A stretch of 64,000 bases of DNA from Buchnera aphidicola (Aphis gossypii) (GCF_013394915.1 NZ_CP056771.1:434001-498000), one strand, 5' to 3'; numbered from the stretch's first letter, positions 32,799 through 43,448 are shown. A program made the numbers and translations. Notes: a model not told the origin generated them from the sequence alone.

Positions 32799-34253
32799 CT
32801 AAATAGTTCCACCTATAGTTAATTGATCTACTTTAACAGAGGGCTGGCCTATACCTACTGGAATATTTTGACCTTCTTTACCGCACATACCCATACCTTG
32901 ATCCATTTTTAAATCATTACCCACCATGGATATTTTTTTCATAACTTCTAGGCCAGATCCTATTAGTGTAGTATTTTTAATAGGAGTTAAAATTTTTCCT
33001 TGTTTTACTAAAAAAGCTTCTGATGTTGAAAAAACAAATTGTCCAGAAGTTATATCTACTTGACCACCTGAAAAATTTACAGCATATATTCCATAATCAA
33101 TGCTTTTAATAATATCTTCTATTTTAGATGTTCCAGCCAACATATATGTATTTGTCATTCTTGGCATTGGTAAGTGGGAATAAGATTGTCGACGCCCATT
33201 ACCAGTAGATTCCGTACCCATTAAACGAGCGTTAAGTTTATCTTGCATGTATTTTTTTAAAATCCCATTTTCAATTAATACATTATACTGTCCAACGACT
33301 CCTTCATCATCAATGTTTAACGATCCGCGTTGATTTTTTATTGTTCCATCATCAATGATAGTACACAATTCTGAAGCAACTTTTTTTCCGATCATATTCG
33401 TAAACACGGATGTTCCTTTTCTATTAAAATCACCTTCTAAACCATGTCCTACAGCTTCATGCAATAAAACACCAGGCCATCCAGATCCTAAAACAACTGG
33501 AAAAGTTCCAGATGGAGCTTCTTTTGAAGATAAATTTAATAGAGCTATACGAACAGCTTCTTTAGTCCAATAATCAATTCTCATTTCTTCAAAAAAATCA
33601 TCTTTTTTCAAGAAAAAATTATAATTAGTACGACTACCTCCCCCACTTCTTCCTCGCTCTATTTTCCCACGTTCTTCAACTAACACACTCACTGTAAACT
33701 CAACCAATGGTCGTATATCTGTAGATAAATTTCCGTCAGTAGAAACAACCAAAATTTTCTCATAAGATCCGCTTAAAGAAGCATTTACTTGGACTACACG
33801 ACTATCAGATTGTCTAGCAACATGATCTACCCTGTGAAGTAGATTAATTTTTTCACTAGAAGTAAATTTTTTTAACGGATTTAAAATATCATAAAAAGAA
33901 CTTTTCTTTTGATCCATAAAAGTTTTTAGTTTTATTTGTTTCTCTTTTGCATTAATTATATTTTTTGCTATTTTAGCGCTTTTTCTAACAGCTTCTATGG
34001 ATATTTCATCTGTATATGAAAATCCTGTCTTTTCTCCAGAAATGGCTCTGATACCAACGCCTTGATCGAAATGACAAAATCCTTCTTTAATAATGCGATT
34101 TTCTAAAATCCAAGATTCACAAATACGTGATTGAAAATACAAATCTCCATAATCTAAACCATGATTAGATATATCTTCTAATATCTCAAAAAGATCCTGA
34201 CGATTTAATTTATTTGAAGTCAACAATGATTCACTAACTAATTCCAATGTCAT
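32799..34253 (-). CDS. tldD: Metalloprotease subunit TldD
   Basis: One half of the TldD/TldE zinc protease. In E. coli it takes part in microcin B17 maturation and CcdA degradation by digesting unfolded peptides. It has 484 residues (E. coli 481). The zinc site [16 protein letters not shown] lies in the middle of the chain, and [17 protein letters not shown] and the terminal [17 protein letters not shown] are typical. The partner tldE/pmbA is not in this window. It is divergent from aroQ. Confidence 0.96.
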   Translation of the reverse strand: MTLELVSESLLTSNKLNRQDLFEILEDISNHGLDYGDLYFQSRICESWILENRIIKEGFCHFDQGVGIRAISGEKTGFSYTDEISIEAVRKSAKIAKNIINAKEKQIKLKTFMDQKKSSFYDILNPLKKFTSSEKINLLHRVDHVARQSDSRVVQVNASLSGSYEKILVVSTDGNLSTDIRPLVEFTVSVLVEERGKIERGRSGGGSRTNYNFFLKKDDFFEEMRIDYWTKEAVRIALLNLSSKEAPSGTFPVVLGSGWPGVLLHEAVGHGLEGDFNRKGTSVFTNMIGKKVASELCTIIDDGTIKNQRGSLNIDDEGVVGQYNVLIENGILKKYMQDKLNARLMGTESTGNGRRQSYSHLPMPRMTNTYMLAGTSKIEDIIKSIDYGIYAVNFSGGQVDITSGQFVFSTSEAFLVKQGKILTPIKNTTLIGSGLEVMKKISMVGNDLKMDQGMGMCGKEGQNIPVGIGQPSVKVDQLTIGGTI

Positions 34254-34417
34254 TTGAACTCACTTATATTTAAAATATTTTTATATTTTCATTATAAAAT
34301 ATAAAAACAAAAAATAAAAAATATTTTTTATAAAAATATTATATATAATCTTAAAAGTTTGTTATAAAATGTAAGATTAAAATTCTAAATTAGTTTAATT
34401 ATTTCATCGAGTTAAAA

Positions 34418-34873
34418 ATGAAAAAAAAAATAAATGTTTTACTAATAAATGGTCCAAATCTAAATCTTTTAGGAACTAGAGAACCCAATCTATATGGATA
34501 CGAAACTTTAACAGATTTAATAAAAAAATTGATAAAAAAATCAGAAAAGTTAAATATATCGTTAAGTCATACACAATCTAACGCAGAACATAAATTAATT
34601 GAAACAATACACTCTGCTCAAAAAAATAATATTAATTATATTATAATTAATCCAGCTGCTTTTACACATACTAGTATAGCAATAAGAGACGCGTTGATTG
34701 CTGTTTCTATTCCATTTATTGAAATTCATATTTCTAATATTTATAGCAGAGAAAACTTTCGTTCTCATTCATGGTTTTCGGATATATCGCAAGGCGTGAT
34801 TACAGGGTTAGGTTTAGAGGGTTATTATTGGGCATTAAAAACAATATCTAAAAGATGCTCAATAAAAAAATAA
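34418..34873 (+). CDS. aroQ: Type II 3-dehydroquinate dehydratase
   Basis: Third step of the shikimate pathway: 3-dehydroquinate to 3-dehydroshikimate. It has 151 residues. Diagnostic motifs are [13 protein letters not shown] (11-23, with catalytic Arg21 and a following Tyr), [10 protein letters not shown] and EIHISN, with FRSHSW holding the active-site His. E. coli K-12 uses the unrelated type I enzyme AroD, so the class II enzyme marks an older or different gene choice in this lineage. It supplies chorismate for PheA. An extended -10-like TGTTATAAAA lies just upstream. Confidence 0.96.
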   Translation: MKKKINVLLINGPNLNLLGTREPNLYGYETLTDLIKKLIKKSEKLNISLSHTQSNAEHKLIETIHSAQKNNINYIIINPAAFTHTSIAIRDALIAVSIPFIEIHISNIYSRENFRSHSWFSDISQGVITGLGLEGYYWALKTISKRCSIKK

Positions 34874-34888
34874 AATTTTATTCTAATT

Positions 34889-34925
34889 TTGCACCTTCTT
34901 TATTTTGAATGTATAGAAAGTGCAA
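34889..34925 (-). terminator. Hairpin after fis
   Basis: Arms 34889-34899 and 34915-34925 (TTGCAC.TTCT with AGAA.GTGCAA) form an 11-bp stem. The one irregular position is G-U in minus-strand RNA and C-A in plus-strand RNA, which points to the fis transcript. The loop is 15 bases and the following U-tract is weak. Confidence 0.55.
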
Positions 34926-34950
34926 TTTAATATAAAACTTATAAAGAAAA

Positions 34951-35244
34951 TTAATTCATACCATACTTTTTTAATTTTTTTCGTAACGTGCTTCGATTTA
35001 TACCCATCATTAAAGCAGCTTTTGTTTGGTTTCCACGTGTATACTGCATCATTACATCTAACAATGGTTGTTCTAATTCAGATAATATTAATGGATATAA
35101 ATTATTGATATATTTAGTATTATCTAAATTTAATAAATAATTTTCTAAAGACTTTTTAATTAATAAACGTAAAGGTTTTTTTATATTTTGATTATCTTTA
35201 GTATAATTTACTAAAAATTTTGTATCTATTAAATTTTCTGACAT
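34951..35244 (-). CDS. fis: DNA-binding protein Fis
   Basis: Nucleoid protein and global regulator that bends DNA and activates rRNA and tRNA promoters. It has 97 residues (E. coli 98). The C-terminal half is nearly identical to E. coli, with [20 protein letters not shown] and the helix-turn-helix ending in [10 protein letters not shown]. The N terminus, which carries the beta-hairpin arms used with DNA invertases, is diverged. In E. coli fis follows dusB; here it stands alone, facing aroQ. It is one of few transcription regulators in the window. Confidence 0.97.
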   Translation of the reverse strand: MSENLIDTKFLVNYTKDNQNIKKPLRLLIKKSLENYLLNLDNTKYINNLYPLILSELEQPLLDVMMQYTRGNQTKAALMMGINRSTLRKKLKKYGMN

Positions 35245-35351
35245 AAAATTATCAACTCTTTAATCTTTTGTATATTTCAAATGAAGTTAAAATTATTAAA
35301 AAAATTTCAATATATTCTACAAAAAATAATATATTTTATTATATAAAAATT

Positions 35352-36302
35352 TTATAGCTCTTTTTCTAAATCTAAAATGAGATCTTTCATATCTTGAGGC
35401 AAATCAATTTTAAAATTCATCACATTTTTAGTAACAGGATTTAAAAATTCAATATAATGAGCATGTAGTGCTTGACGAGAAAAAGTTTTATTTGCATAAA
35501 AACACTTTTTTTCTAGATAATTATTAGAATAGTTAATCCCGTTATATAATGGATCTCCTAATAAAGGATAATTAATATGTAACATATGTGTTCGAATTTG
35601 ATGAGTTCGACCTGTTTCTAATCTTAATAAAAGATGTGTATAAAATTTAAAACGCTGAATTATTTTATAATGCGTGACAGCAGGTTTTCCTGATGAATGT
35701 ACTATCATAGATATTCTTTGTTTAGGATTCCGCATTATAGGGCAATTAATAATCCCTCCAGAAATCATATTTCCTTTAACAATAGCCTGATATTCTCGAA
35801 TTATTTTTTTATCTTTTAACAATTGCACTAAATAATAATACGCAAAAACTGTTTTTGCTATAACCATCAAGCCACTTGTATTTTTATCTAATCGGTGAAC
35901 AATTCCGCAACGAGGTAAATATTTGCTATTTTTATAATGATATAATAATCCATTCAAAACTGTACCAGTATCATTTCCGGATCCAGGATGCACAACTAAA
36001 CCAGGGGATTTATTGATAACTAACAAATTATTATCTTCATATATAATATTTAAAGAAATTTTTTCTGGTAAATTAGATCGAATTTTTTTAGCAATTGGAT
36101 AAATAGTAATTATTTCACCTCCTAATATTTTTTTATCAGGATTTTTCTCTATTTTACCATTAACATATACAAGATTCATAAGAATCCAGTTCTTAAGGCA
36201 AGAACGAGAATACTGTGGAAATAATTTAGAAATAGTTTGATCTAATCTCTTTCCTAAAACTGAAGAATAAGGCGCTAGTCCACTTATTTCTTTTTTTTTC
36301 AA
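35352..36302 (-). CDS. rluD: 23S rRNA pseudouridine synthase RluD
   Basis: Makes pseudouridines 1911, 1915 and 1917 in helix 69 of 23S rRNA, a step important for 50S assembly. It has 316 residues (E. coli 326). An N-terminal S4 domain is followed by the catalytic domain with HRLDKNTSGLM, including the active Asp, and RLETGRTHQIR. The start is a TTG at 36302, with AAGGG seven bases upstream and residue-for-residue spacing to E. coli; nine A follow it directly. The C-terminal tail is shorter than in E. coli. It is divergent from bamD, as in E. coli. Confidence 0.95.
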   Translation of the reverse strand: MKKKEISGLAPYSSVLGKRLDQTISKLFPQYSRSCLKNWILMNLVYVNGKIEKNPDKKILGGEIITIYPIAKKIRSNLPEKISLNIIYEDNNLLVINKSPGLVVHPGSGNDTGTVLNGLLYHYKNSKYLPRCGIVHRLDKNTSGLMVIAKTVFAYYYLVQLLKDKKIIREYQAIVKGNMISGGIINCPIMRNPKQRISMIVHSSGKPAVTHYKIIQRFKFYTHLLLRLETGRTHQIRTHMLHINYPLLGDPLYNGINYSNNYLEKKCFYANKTFSRQALHAHYIEFLNPVTKNVMNFKIDLPQDMKDLILDLEKEL

Positions 36303-36429
36303 TATAAAACCCTTATTTTTTAAAAATATATTTAATCTAAATCTTTAATTTTTATAGAATATGATATTCTAATATATATTAATATAATAAATACTATTAA
36401 TAATTTCATTAAATTACAGAAAACATATT

Positions 36430-37164
36430 ATGATGCTTAAAAAAAATATTTTAATTATTTTTATACTGCTGTTTACATATTCTTTAGCGTATTCACACAA
36501 TATACAACAAAAAAAATTTATTCAAGAAAAAATATTTTATGAATATTGCAAAAAAGAACTGAAAGAAAATAAATTTGATAGCGCAATATTACATTTAGAA
36601 AGCATGAAAAAAAAAAATATTTCTAATTTTTACTTAGATAAAATTCAGATTAATTTAATTTATGCTTATTATAAAGTTGAAAATTTTAATATGGCACAAA
36701 AAAATATAAATGAATTTATAAAACTATACCCAAAACATACAAATATTGATTATATTTTTTATATCAAGAGCTTAATAAATATATCGCTTGACAAAAATAT
36801 TTTTTCAAAAATTTTAAATATAAAAAGTTATAAAAGTGATCCTATTTATGCAAAAAAAGCTTTCTTTGAATTAAAAAACTTTTTATATCATTACCCTGAA
36901 AGCATTTATATTATTAATGTAAAAAAAGATTTATTTGCTTTAAAACAACGCTTATTAAATTATGATTTTGAAATATTAAAATACTATTTTAATCGTAAAG
37001 AATATATAGCAGTTATTAACCGAGGCGAGGAAATACTTAAAAAATATCCAGAAACTTTTTCTGCAAGAGAAGTTTTAAATTATATTAGACAATCTTTCAT
37101 TGAATTAAAAATGTTTAATACTGCTAAAAAAATATCTAAAGTTATTTTACTAAATAAAGTTTAA
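36430..37164 (+). CDS. bamD: Outer membrane assembly factor BamD
   Basis: Essential component of the BAM complex that folds beta-barrel proteins into the outer membrane. It has 244 residues (E. coli 245). Tetratricopeptide-type helices are recognisable, with [37 protein letters not shown] and [16 protein letters not shown] at the E. coli positions. The N terminus has a hydrophobic signal (about 5-22), but it ends SLAYSHN with no cysteine, so the lipid anchor of E. coli BamD cannot form. It may be cleaved by signal peptidase I or kept as a membrane anchor. It is divergent from rluD, as in E. coli. Confidence 0.92.
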   Translation: MMLKKNILIIFILLFTYSLAYSHNIQQKKFIQEKIFYEYCKKELKENKFDSAILHLESMKKKNISNFYLDKIQINLIYAYYKVENFNMAQKNINEFIKLYPKHTNIDYIFYIKSLINISLDKNIFSKILNIKSYKSDPIYAKKAFFELKNFLYHYPESIYIINVKKDLFALKQRLLNYDFEILKYYFNRKEYIAVINRGEEILKKYPETFSAREVLNYIRQSFIELKMFNTAKKISKVILLNKV

Positions 37165-37261
37165 AATTTTTTTATTAAATATAATATAAAATATTTTTAA
37201 TTCATAATAAATTATTAAATATTTTAATAGCATAAATATTATTTTTAAAAAATTAAAAAAT

Positions 37262-39916
37262 ATGAAAAATACAACAAATGAAATACGACAAAAATTTTTA
37301 CAATTTTTTCAAAAAAAAGGACATACTATTCTACCAAGTAGTTCTTTAATCCCAAAAAATGATTCTACATTACTATTCACTAATGCAGGAATGAATCAAT
37401 TTAAAGATTTCTTTTTAGATCCTAAAAAAAAAAAATATTCTCGTGTCGCTACTTCGCAACATTGTTTAAGAACAGGAGGAAAACATAATGATTTAGAAAA
37501 TGTAGGATATACCGAAAGACATCATACGTTTTTTGAAATGCTCGGTAATTTTAGTTTTAATGATTATTTTAAAAAAGAAGCAATCATATATGCATGGGAA
37601 TTATTAACATCTAAAAAATGGTTTAACATCGACAAAAATAAACTATGGGTTTCAGTGTATAAGAATGATGAAGAAACATATAAAATATGGCTTAATATTG
37701 TTAAAGTTTCTCCTAATCATATCATTAAAGTAGGCGATAAAAATAACTCCAAATACAATTCTGAAAATTTTTGGCAAATGGGGGAAACCGGGCCGTGTGG
37801 TCCATGTACTGAAATATTTTACAATTATGATACAAAAAAAAATGATGATTTTTCTAAATTCCTAGAAAATAAAAACGAAAATTTTATTGAAATCTGGAAT
37901 ATTGTTTTCATAGAATATAACCGTATTTCTTCAACAAAAATAATTCCTTTAAAATATAAATCTATAGATACAGGAATGGGTTTAGAAAGAATTTCTTCTG
38001 TTTTGCAGAACGTAAAATCAAATTATAAAATTGATATCTTTAAAAAATTAATTAAACAAATTTCTTGTTTCAGTAAAATAACTAACTTAAATAATATATC
38101 TTTAAAAATAATTTCAGATCATATTAGATCTTGCATATTTCTTATTTATGAGAATATATCCCCATCAAATGAACACCGAGGATATATTTTAAGAAGAATT
38201 ATTAGAAGAATGTTAAGACATGCTTATAAAATTGGAATAAAAAAAAATTCTTTTTATAAAATTGTTCCGAACTTAATCGAAAATATAACTGAAAATTTTA
38301 ATTTTTTAAAAGGAAAAGAAAAAAAAATTAAAGAAATATTAAAAATAGAAGAAACGCAATTTTCTGAAACTCTCGAGAAAGGATTGAAAATACTAAATAT
38401 AGAAATAAAAAAAATATCCAATCAAGAAATTTCTGGAAAAACTATTTTCTATCTTTATGATACATTTGGATTCCCTGCAGATTTAGCATCAGACATTTGT
38501 CGTGAGAAAGGAATAAAAGTAGATCTTAATAGTTATTATTTAGAAAAAGAAAAGCAAAAAAAACAATCAAACATAGGAAATAAATTTTATAAAAATTTTA
38601 ATAATATAATCAACATTAATGATACTTGTAACTTTGAGGGTTACAAAAAAAATACAATTAAATCATCAATCAAATATATTTATGTCAAAAAAAAAATAGT
38701 TTCATTAATTTCAGAAGGTGAAGAAGGAACTATTTTTCTTGATAAAACATGTTTTTACCCAGAATCCGGAGGACAAATAGGTGACATTGGTCAATTATAT
38801 TATAAGAAATCACGTTTTATAGTTGAAAATACAAAAAAATATGGAAATACAATTGGACATATCGGGAAAGTAATTACAGGTTCATTTGAAATAAATAATT
38901 TTTTATATACTAAAATTGATAAATTTTATAGAAATCAAATTGAAATAAATCATTCCGCTACTCATTTACTTCATGCTGCATTACGAAAAGTTTTGGGCAA
39001 TATAGTAACGCAAAAAGGTTCTTTAATTACTAATACACGTTTAAGATTTGATTTTTCTTATCCTAAAATTATCAGCTTATCTAACATACAAAAAATTGAA
39101 AATGTTATTAATACAGAAATATATAAAAACAATTCAATTAAAGTGCAATATTGCAGTTTAGAAGAAGCAAAAAATAAAAAAGCAATGGCACTATTCGAAA
39201 ATAAATATGATTCTATTGTTCGAGTAGTATCTATTAAAAATTTTTCTACAGAACTCTGTGGAGGTACACATACTAACAGAACTGGAAATATTGGATTGTT
39301 TAAGATAATAGCGCAATCAAGTATATCATCTGGAATTAAAAGAATAGAAGCTCTAACACAATCTCAAGCATTACAATTTTTACATAATCAAGAAAGTGAA
39401 ATAGAAAACATATCAAACATTTTAAAAACTAAAAGCACTAACTTTAAAGAAAAAATAAATAAATTAATAATACAAGTTAAAAATTTAAAAACACAAGTAC
39501 ATATTTTTCAGGAAAAAGAAAATAAATATCAAATTAAAAAAATTATTAGCAATATTGAAAAAATAAAAGGAGTAAAATTATTAATTAATGTATTTAATAA
39601 TTATGATTATAATTCATTAAAATTGATAATCGATCAATTAAAAAAAGATTTTCCAAGTATTATCATTGTTCTTATAAATAAAAATAATAATTATTTTAAC
39701 ATAATTGCTGGAGTAACTAAGGATTTAACTAACTATCTAACTGCGTTGGAAATTATTAAAATTTTTATTAAGCACACTAATGGAAAAGGAGGAGGAAAAA
39801 ACGAAATTGCTGAAAGCGTTAGTTCTAATGTAATAAATTTATCTAAAATTTTAAAAATTATTAAATCATGGATTTATTCAAAGTTAGAAAATAAAAAAGA
39901 TAATATTCATGAATAA
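37262..39916 (+). CDS. alaS: Alanyl-tRNA synthetase
   Basis: Class II synthetase that charges tRNA-Ala. It has 884 residues (E. coli 876). The aminoacylation domain has TNAGMNQFKD, RHHTFFEMLGNFSF and the class II motif 3 region GMGLERI. The editing domain contains the zinc motif HSATHLLHAALR and CGGTH. The C-Ala domain ends with GKGGGKNEIAES. Lysine/asparagine-rich insertions make it slightly long. It precedes csrA, as in E. coli; recA and recX are not adjacent here. Confidence 0.97.
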   Translation: MKNTTNEIRQKFLQFFQKKGHTILPSSSLIPKNDSTLLFTNAGMNQFKDFFLDPKKKKYSRVATSQHCLRTGGKHNDLENVGYTERHHTFFEMLGNFSFNDYFKKEAIIYAWELLTSKKWFNIDKNKLWVSVYKNDEETYKIWLNIVKVSPNHIIKVGDKNNSKYNSENFWQMGETGPCGPCTEIFYNYDTKKNDDFSKFLENKNENFIEIWNIVFIEYNRISSTKIIPLKYKSIDTGMGLERISSVLQNVKSNYKIDIFKKLIKQISCFSKITNLNNISLKIISDHIRSCIFLIYENISPSNEHRGYILRRIIRRMLRHAYKIGIKKNSFYKIVPNLIENITENFNFLKGKEKKIKEILKIEETQFSETLEKGLKILNIEIKKISNQEISGKTIFYLYDTFGFPADLASDICREKGIKVDLNSYYLEKEKQKKQSNIGNKFYKNFNNIININDTCNFEGYKKNTIKSSIKYIYVKKKIVSLISEGEEGTIFLDKTCFYPESGGQIGDIGQLYYKKSRFIVENTKKYGNTIGHIGKVITGSFEINNFLYTKIDKFYRNQIEINHSATHLLHAALRKVLGNIVTQKGSLITNTRLRFDFSYPKIISLSNIQKIENVINTEIYKNNSIKVQYCSLEEAKNKKAMALFENKYDSIVRVVSIKNFSTELCGGTHTNRTGNIGLFKIIAQSSISSGIKRIEALTQSQALQFLHNQESEIENISNILKTKSTNFKEKINKLIIQVKNLKTQVHIFQEKENKYQIKKIISNIEKIKGVKLLINVFNNYDYNSLKLIIDQLKKDFPSIIIVLINKNNNYFNIIAGVTKDLTNYLTALEIIKIFIKHTNGKGGGKNEIAESVSSNVINLSKILKIIKSWIYSKLENKKDNIHE

Positions 39917-40091
39917 TTGTATTAAAAAATCAACATATTTAATCTAAAATACATTAATATTTAATAACGTAATCTATGTTAATGTGATATTAAATTATAT
40001 TATTTTAATATTTTATAGTTTAAATTTATTTCTATATCATTTAACCAAAGGAATCAGATAGGATGAACTCTTTTATTTCAAGGAACAAAGA

Positions 40092-40274
40092 ATGCTTATT
40101 CTAACTCGCCGAGTTGGCGAAACATTGATAATTGGCGATGAAATAACTGTAACAGTACTAGGGGTAAAAGGCAATCAAGTTCGTATAGGTGTAAATGCTC
40201 CTAAAGAAATTTCGGTACATCGTGAAGAGATATATCAACGTATTCAAGCTGAAAAAAAACAACAAAAAGATTAA
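40092..40274 (+). CDS. csrA: Carbon storage regulator CsrA
   Basis: Small dimeric RNA-binding protein that controls translation by binding GGA motifs in mRNA leaders. It has 60 residues (E. coli 61), starting [18 protein letters not shown], with the RNA-binding [11 protein letters not shown] segment intact. AAGGAA lies six bases before the ATG. Three GGA motifs (40050, 40061, 40082) occur in the 45 bases before the gene, the last in the ribosome-binding site, so autorepression as in E. coli is possible. It lies between alaS and tRNA-Ser, as in E. coli. Confidence 0.97.
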   Translation: MLILTRRVGETLIIGDEITVTVLGVKGNQVRIGVNAPKEISVHREEIYQRIQAEKKQQKD

Positions 40275-40284
40275 TATTAAATAT

Positions 40285-40317
40285 TGCATCTTACTAACAT
40301 TAAGTAAGATGCATTTT
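40285..40317 (+). terminator. Rho-independent terminator after csrA
   Basis: TGCATCTTACT (40285-40295) pairs perfectly with AGTAAGATGCA (40303-40313) over 11 bp with a 7-base loop; TTTT follows. It is placed 11 bases after the csrA stop. Confidence 0.8.
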
Positions 40318-40356
40318 GTATTCTAATTTTTTAGTTTTTATTTGTTTAAAAAAAAA

Positions 40357-40384
40357 TTGACTTATACTTAAAAAAAAGTAAAAT
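40357..40384 (+). promoter_or_regulatory. Promoter of the tRNA-Ser / tRNA-Arg pair
   Basis: TTGACT (40357-40362) and TAAAAT (40379-40384) are separated by 16 bases. The -10 box ends 17 bases before the mature 5' end of tRNA-Ser. It lies right after the csrA terminator, so an independent promoter is needed here. Confidence 0.6.
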
Positions 40385-40401
40385 TAAAGTAATAAAAAAT
40401 A

Positions 40402-40491
40402 GGTGAAATGGCCGAGTGGTTTAAGGCGCTCCCCTGCTAAGGGAGTATGCAGAAAAACTCTGCATCGAGGGTTCAAATCCCTCTTTCACCG
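40402..40491 (+). tRNA. serV: tRNA-Ser(GCU)
   Basis: A 90-base class II tRNA. Acceptor GGTGAAA pairs with TTTCACC, discriminator G. The anticodon loop CTGCTAA on a CCC/GGG stem gives GCU, reading AGC/AGU. It has a long variable arm with a TGCAGA/TCTGCA stem. CCA is not encoded. serV-argV follow csrA in E. coli too. Confidence 0.96.
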
Positions 40492-40501
40492 ATATAAAAT
40501 T

Positions 40502-40575
40502 GCATCCGTAGCTCAGTTGGATAGAGTACTCGGCTACGAACCGAGCGGTCGGAGGTTCGAATCCTTCCGGATGCA
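40502..40575 (+). tRNA. argV: tRNA-Arg(ACG)
   Basis: A 74-base tRNA. Acceptor GCATCCG pairs with CGGATGC, discriminator A. The anticodon loop is CTACGAA on CTCGG/CCGAG, giving ACG (inosine at 34 after TadA editing reads CGN). D- and T-arms are regular. It lies ten bases after tRNA-Ser and presumably shares its transcript. CCA is not encoded. Confidence 0.96.
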
Positions 40576-40652
40576 AAAATCTAACCAAGAATTTATTGTC
40601 CTTGATAAAATTTTTTTTAAAAAAATTAAAAATTTAAACTTAGGAGAAAAAG

Positions 40653-42185
40653 TTGATAGAGGATATCTCAAGAGAAATTACTTGGCTAGAAAAAAACTCA
40701 TCAATACTAAAAAATATTTATCGAGGTATTGAGCGAGAAACTCTAAGAATCAAAAAAAATGGAGATTTTTCAAATACTCAACACCCATATAAAATTGGTT
40801 CTTCATTAACGCATCAATGGATTACAACTGATTTTTCTGAAAACTTATTAGAATTCGTTACACCAAAAACTAATAACATAAATTATCTATTACATTTTTT
40901 AACAGATCTTCATTCTTTTGTAGCACATAAAAACCCAGAAGAATTCATGTGGCCATTTAGTATTCCATATAACTATAAAAAATCAACAAATATTCAAATA
41001 GCAAAATATGGAACATCTAATTATGGTGCATTCAAAACCCTTTATAGAAAAGGTTTAAAGATAAGATATGGTGATTTAAAAAATACTATTTCAGGAATAC
41101 ATTATAATTTCTCACTCCCAAAAAATTTTTGGAAAAAAACAAAAACAAATCAAATAGATAATGCTTCATCAGGATATTTAAACTTAATCCGTAATTACTA
41201 TAGATTTGGTTGGATTATTCCATATTTATTTGGCGCATCACCTGCAATATCAAAACATTTCTTGAGAAATAAAAATTATGAATTTCAGAGAAATAAAGAA
41301 GGAATATTATATTTACCTTGGTCAACTTCATTAAGAATAAGTGATATAGGGCATACAAGTACTTCTATAGAGAAATTGAATATTACATTTAATGATTTAG
41401 AATCATATATTAAATGTTTAAAAGAAGCAATGCATACTCCATCTAAAAAATTTTCTAATTTAGGATTAACAGATAAATTTGGAGAATTGCAACAATTGAA
41501 TACTAATATACTACAATTAGAAAATGAGTTATATACGCAAATTAGACCAAAAACAAAAACTCAGCGTGGAGAGTCGCTTTTAGATGCTCTAAAAAATAGA
41601 GGTATTGAATATGTAGAAATACGTTCTTTAGATATAAATCCATTTTCATCGATTGGAATTAATAAAAACCAAATACTTTTATTAGACCTATTTTTAATTT
41701 GGTGTTCTTTAGTCAATGCTCCTAAGATAAAAAAAGCAGATTTTTATTTTATTACAGAAAACTGGAAAAAAACTGCTTTCGAAGGAAGAAAACCAAATCA
41801 AAAAATTTACATTGATGCAAATAAAAATTATAAATTAACGCAAATTGGAAAAAGAATATTTCAAGATTTAAAAAAAATCGCGATCATTCTCGATCGTCAA
41901 TTAATAACCTCAGAATATCAAGAAGCATGTGATAAAAAAATACTTTTTTTTGAGCATCCAGAATTAACTTATTCAGCTAAGTTTTTAGAGCTATTCATTA
42001 AAAACAAAAAAACAAAAAAAATAGCATTAAATTTAGCTCATAAATATCATCATAAATTTATGCATCAATATTTTTATAATTCACATAATAAAATTTTTGA
42101 AAATGAAACTATTAATTCCCATAAAAAACAAATACAAATAGAAAATAATGAAAGTTTATCTTTAAAAGATTATTTAAACAAATAA
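40653..42185 (+). CDS. gshA: Glutamate-cysteine ligase
   Basis: ATP-dependent first step of glutathione synthesis. It has 510 residues (E. coli 518). [10 protein letters not shown] near the N terminus, [15 protein letters not shown], the YGTSNYG loop, [26 protein letters not shown] and [14 protein letters not shown] match E. coli throughout. The start is TTG at 40653, with AGGAG about six bases upstream; E. coli gshA is also known to start with TTG. gshB, which completes glutathione, is not in the window, although in E. coli it follows rsmE. It consumes cysteine made by the cys genes at 52-64 kb. Confidence 0.97.
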   Translation: MIEDISREITWLEKNSSILKNIYRGIERETLRIKKNGDFSNTQHPYKIGSSLTHQWITTDFSENLLEFVTPKTNNINYLLHFLTDLHSFVAHKNPEEFMWPFSIPYNYKKSTNIQIAKYGTSNYGAFKTLYRKGLKIRYGDLKNTISGIHYNFSLPKNFWKKTKTNQIDNASSGYLNLIRNYYRFGWIIPYLFGASPAISKHFLRNKNYEFQRNKEGILYLPWSTSLRISDIGHTSTSIEKLNITFNDLESYIKCLKEAMHTPSKKFSNLGLTDKFGELQQLNTNILQLENELYTQIRPKTKTQRGESLLDALKNRGIEYVEIRSLDINPFSSIGINKNQILLLDLFLIWCSLVNAPKIKKADFYFITENWKKTAFEGRKPNQKIYIDANKNYKLTQIGKRIFQDLKKIAIILDRQLITSEYQEACDKKILFFEHPELTYSAKFLELFIKNKKTKKIALNLAHKYHHKFMHQYFYNSHNKIFENETINSHKKQIQIENNESLSLKDYLNK

Positions 42186-42191
42186 ATTTCT

Positions 42192-42212
42192 CCCATGCTA
42201 AATTAACATGGG
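42192..42212. terminator. Hairpin between convergent gshA and metK
   Basis: CCCATG (42192-42197) and CATGGG (42207-42212) form a 6-bp stem with a 9-base loop; flanking TTT/AAA can extend it past a two-base bulge. It starts seven bases after the gshA stop, a plausible two-way terminator with weak U-tracts. Confidence 0.5.
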
Positions 42213-42308
42213 AAATTATTAATAATTTAATATAATTATCCATGTTACTATTAAGATATTTACAGCAATTATTTTTCTGAAAATAATATATTAAATGTTA
42301 TAAAATTT

Positions 42309-43448
42309 TTACTGAGATAATGCATCTACTTTATCTAATTTTTCCCATGGAAACTCTTCTCTTCCAAAATGTCCATAGACAGATGTTTTAAGATAAATAG
42401 GTTGAAGTAAATTAAGCATTTCAATTAATCCATATGGACGTAAATCAAAAATATCTCGAACTAAATTAATCAATACCTTATTACTAAGTTTTCCAGTTCT
42501 AAATGTTTCAATCATAATAGAAGTGGGTTCTGCTATTCCAATAGCATATGACAACTGAATTTCACAACGATCAGCTAATCCTGCTGCGACTATATTTTTA
42601 GCTACGTATCTGGCAGCATAAGCTGCAGATCGATCTACTTTAGATGGATCTTTTCCAGAAAAAGCGCCTCCACCGTGTCTAGACATGCCACCATAAGTAT
42701 CTACAATAATTTTTCGACCTGTTAATCCACAATCACCCATTGGACCTCCAATAACAAATCTTCCAGTAGGGTTAATAAAAAATTTAGTATCTTTTGTCAA
42801 CCATTTTTTTGGTAAAACTGGTTTAATAATTTCTTCCATAACAGCTTCTTTTAAAATATTTTGACTAATGCTTTCTTTATGCTGAGTAGAAAAAACAACT
42901 GTATCAATTCCAATTACATTTCCATTTTTATATTTAAATGTTACTTGACTTTTAGCATCAGGTCTTAACCAAGACAAGATGTTTTTTTTTCTTAATTCAG
43001 ATTGTTTTTTAACTAATAAATGCGCATAAGTGATGGGAGCTGGCATTAAAACTTCAGTTTCATTAGTTGCGTATCCAAAAATAATACCTTGATCTCCAGC
43101 ACCTTGCTTTAAAGGATCAGATCGATCAACCCCTTGATTAATGTCAGGTGATTGTTTACCTATAGCACTTAATATAGCACAAGAATTAGCATCAAAACCT
43201 GTTTCTGAATTGATATACCCAATATTATTAATAGTATTACGAGTAATTTCTTCAACATCTACCCAAGCAGTAGTAGTAATTTCACCTCCAATTAAAACCA
43301 TTCCTGTTTTGACATAAGTTTCACAAGCAACTCTTGCTTTTATATCTTGTTTGATAATTGCATCTAATAAAGCGTCAGAAATTTGATCTGCAATTTTATC
43401 TGGGTGACCTTCTGATACTGATTCTGATGTAAAAAGATATTCATTCAT
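42309..43448 (-). CDS. metK: S-adenosylmethionine synthetase
   Basis: Makes S-adenosylmethionine from methionine and ATP, supplying the window's methyltransferases (rlmE, trmD, rsmE, cysG). It has 379 residues (E. coli 384). His15 in [12 protein letters not shown], the [12 protein letters not shown] loop, and the metal and ATP sites in [18 protein letters not shown] and [12 protein letters not shown] are conserved. It is divergent from endA, with galP and sprT of the E. coli order missing. Confidence 0.97.
   Translation of the reverse strand: MNEYLFTSESVSEGHPDKIADQISDALLDAIIKQDIKARVACETYVKTGMVLIGGEITTTAWVDVEEITRNTINNIGYINSETGFDANSCAILSAIGKQSPDINQGVDRSDPLKQGAGDQGIIFGYATNETEVLMPAPITYAHLLVKKQSELRKKNILSWLRPDAKSQVTFKYKNGNVIGIDTVVFSTQHKESISQNILKEAVMEEIIKPVLPKKWLTKDTKFFINPTGRFVIGGPMGDCGLTGRKIIVDTYGGMSRHGGGAFSGKDPSKVDRSAAYAARYVAKNIVAAGLADRCEIQLSYAIGIAEPTSIMIETFRTGKLSNKVLINLVRDIFDLRPYGLIEMLNLLQPIYLKTSVYGHFGREEFPWEKLDKVDALSQ

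Noticed and set aside
40403..40732. 109-codon open frame across the tRNA-Ser and tRNA-Arg genes
   Set aside because: It is made of tRNA sequence plus the start of gshA in another frame.
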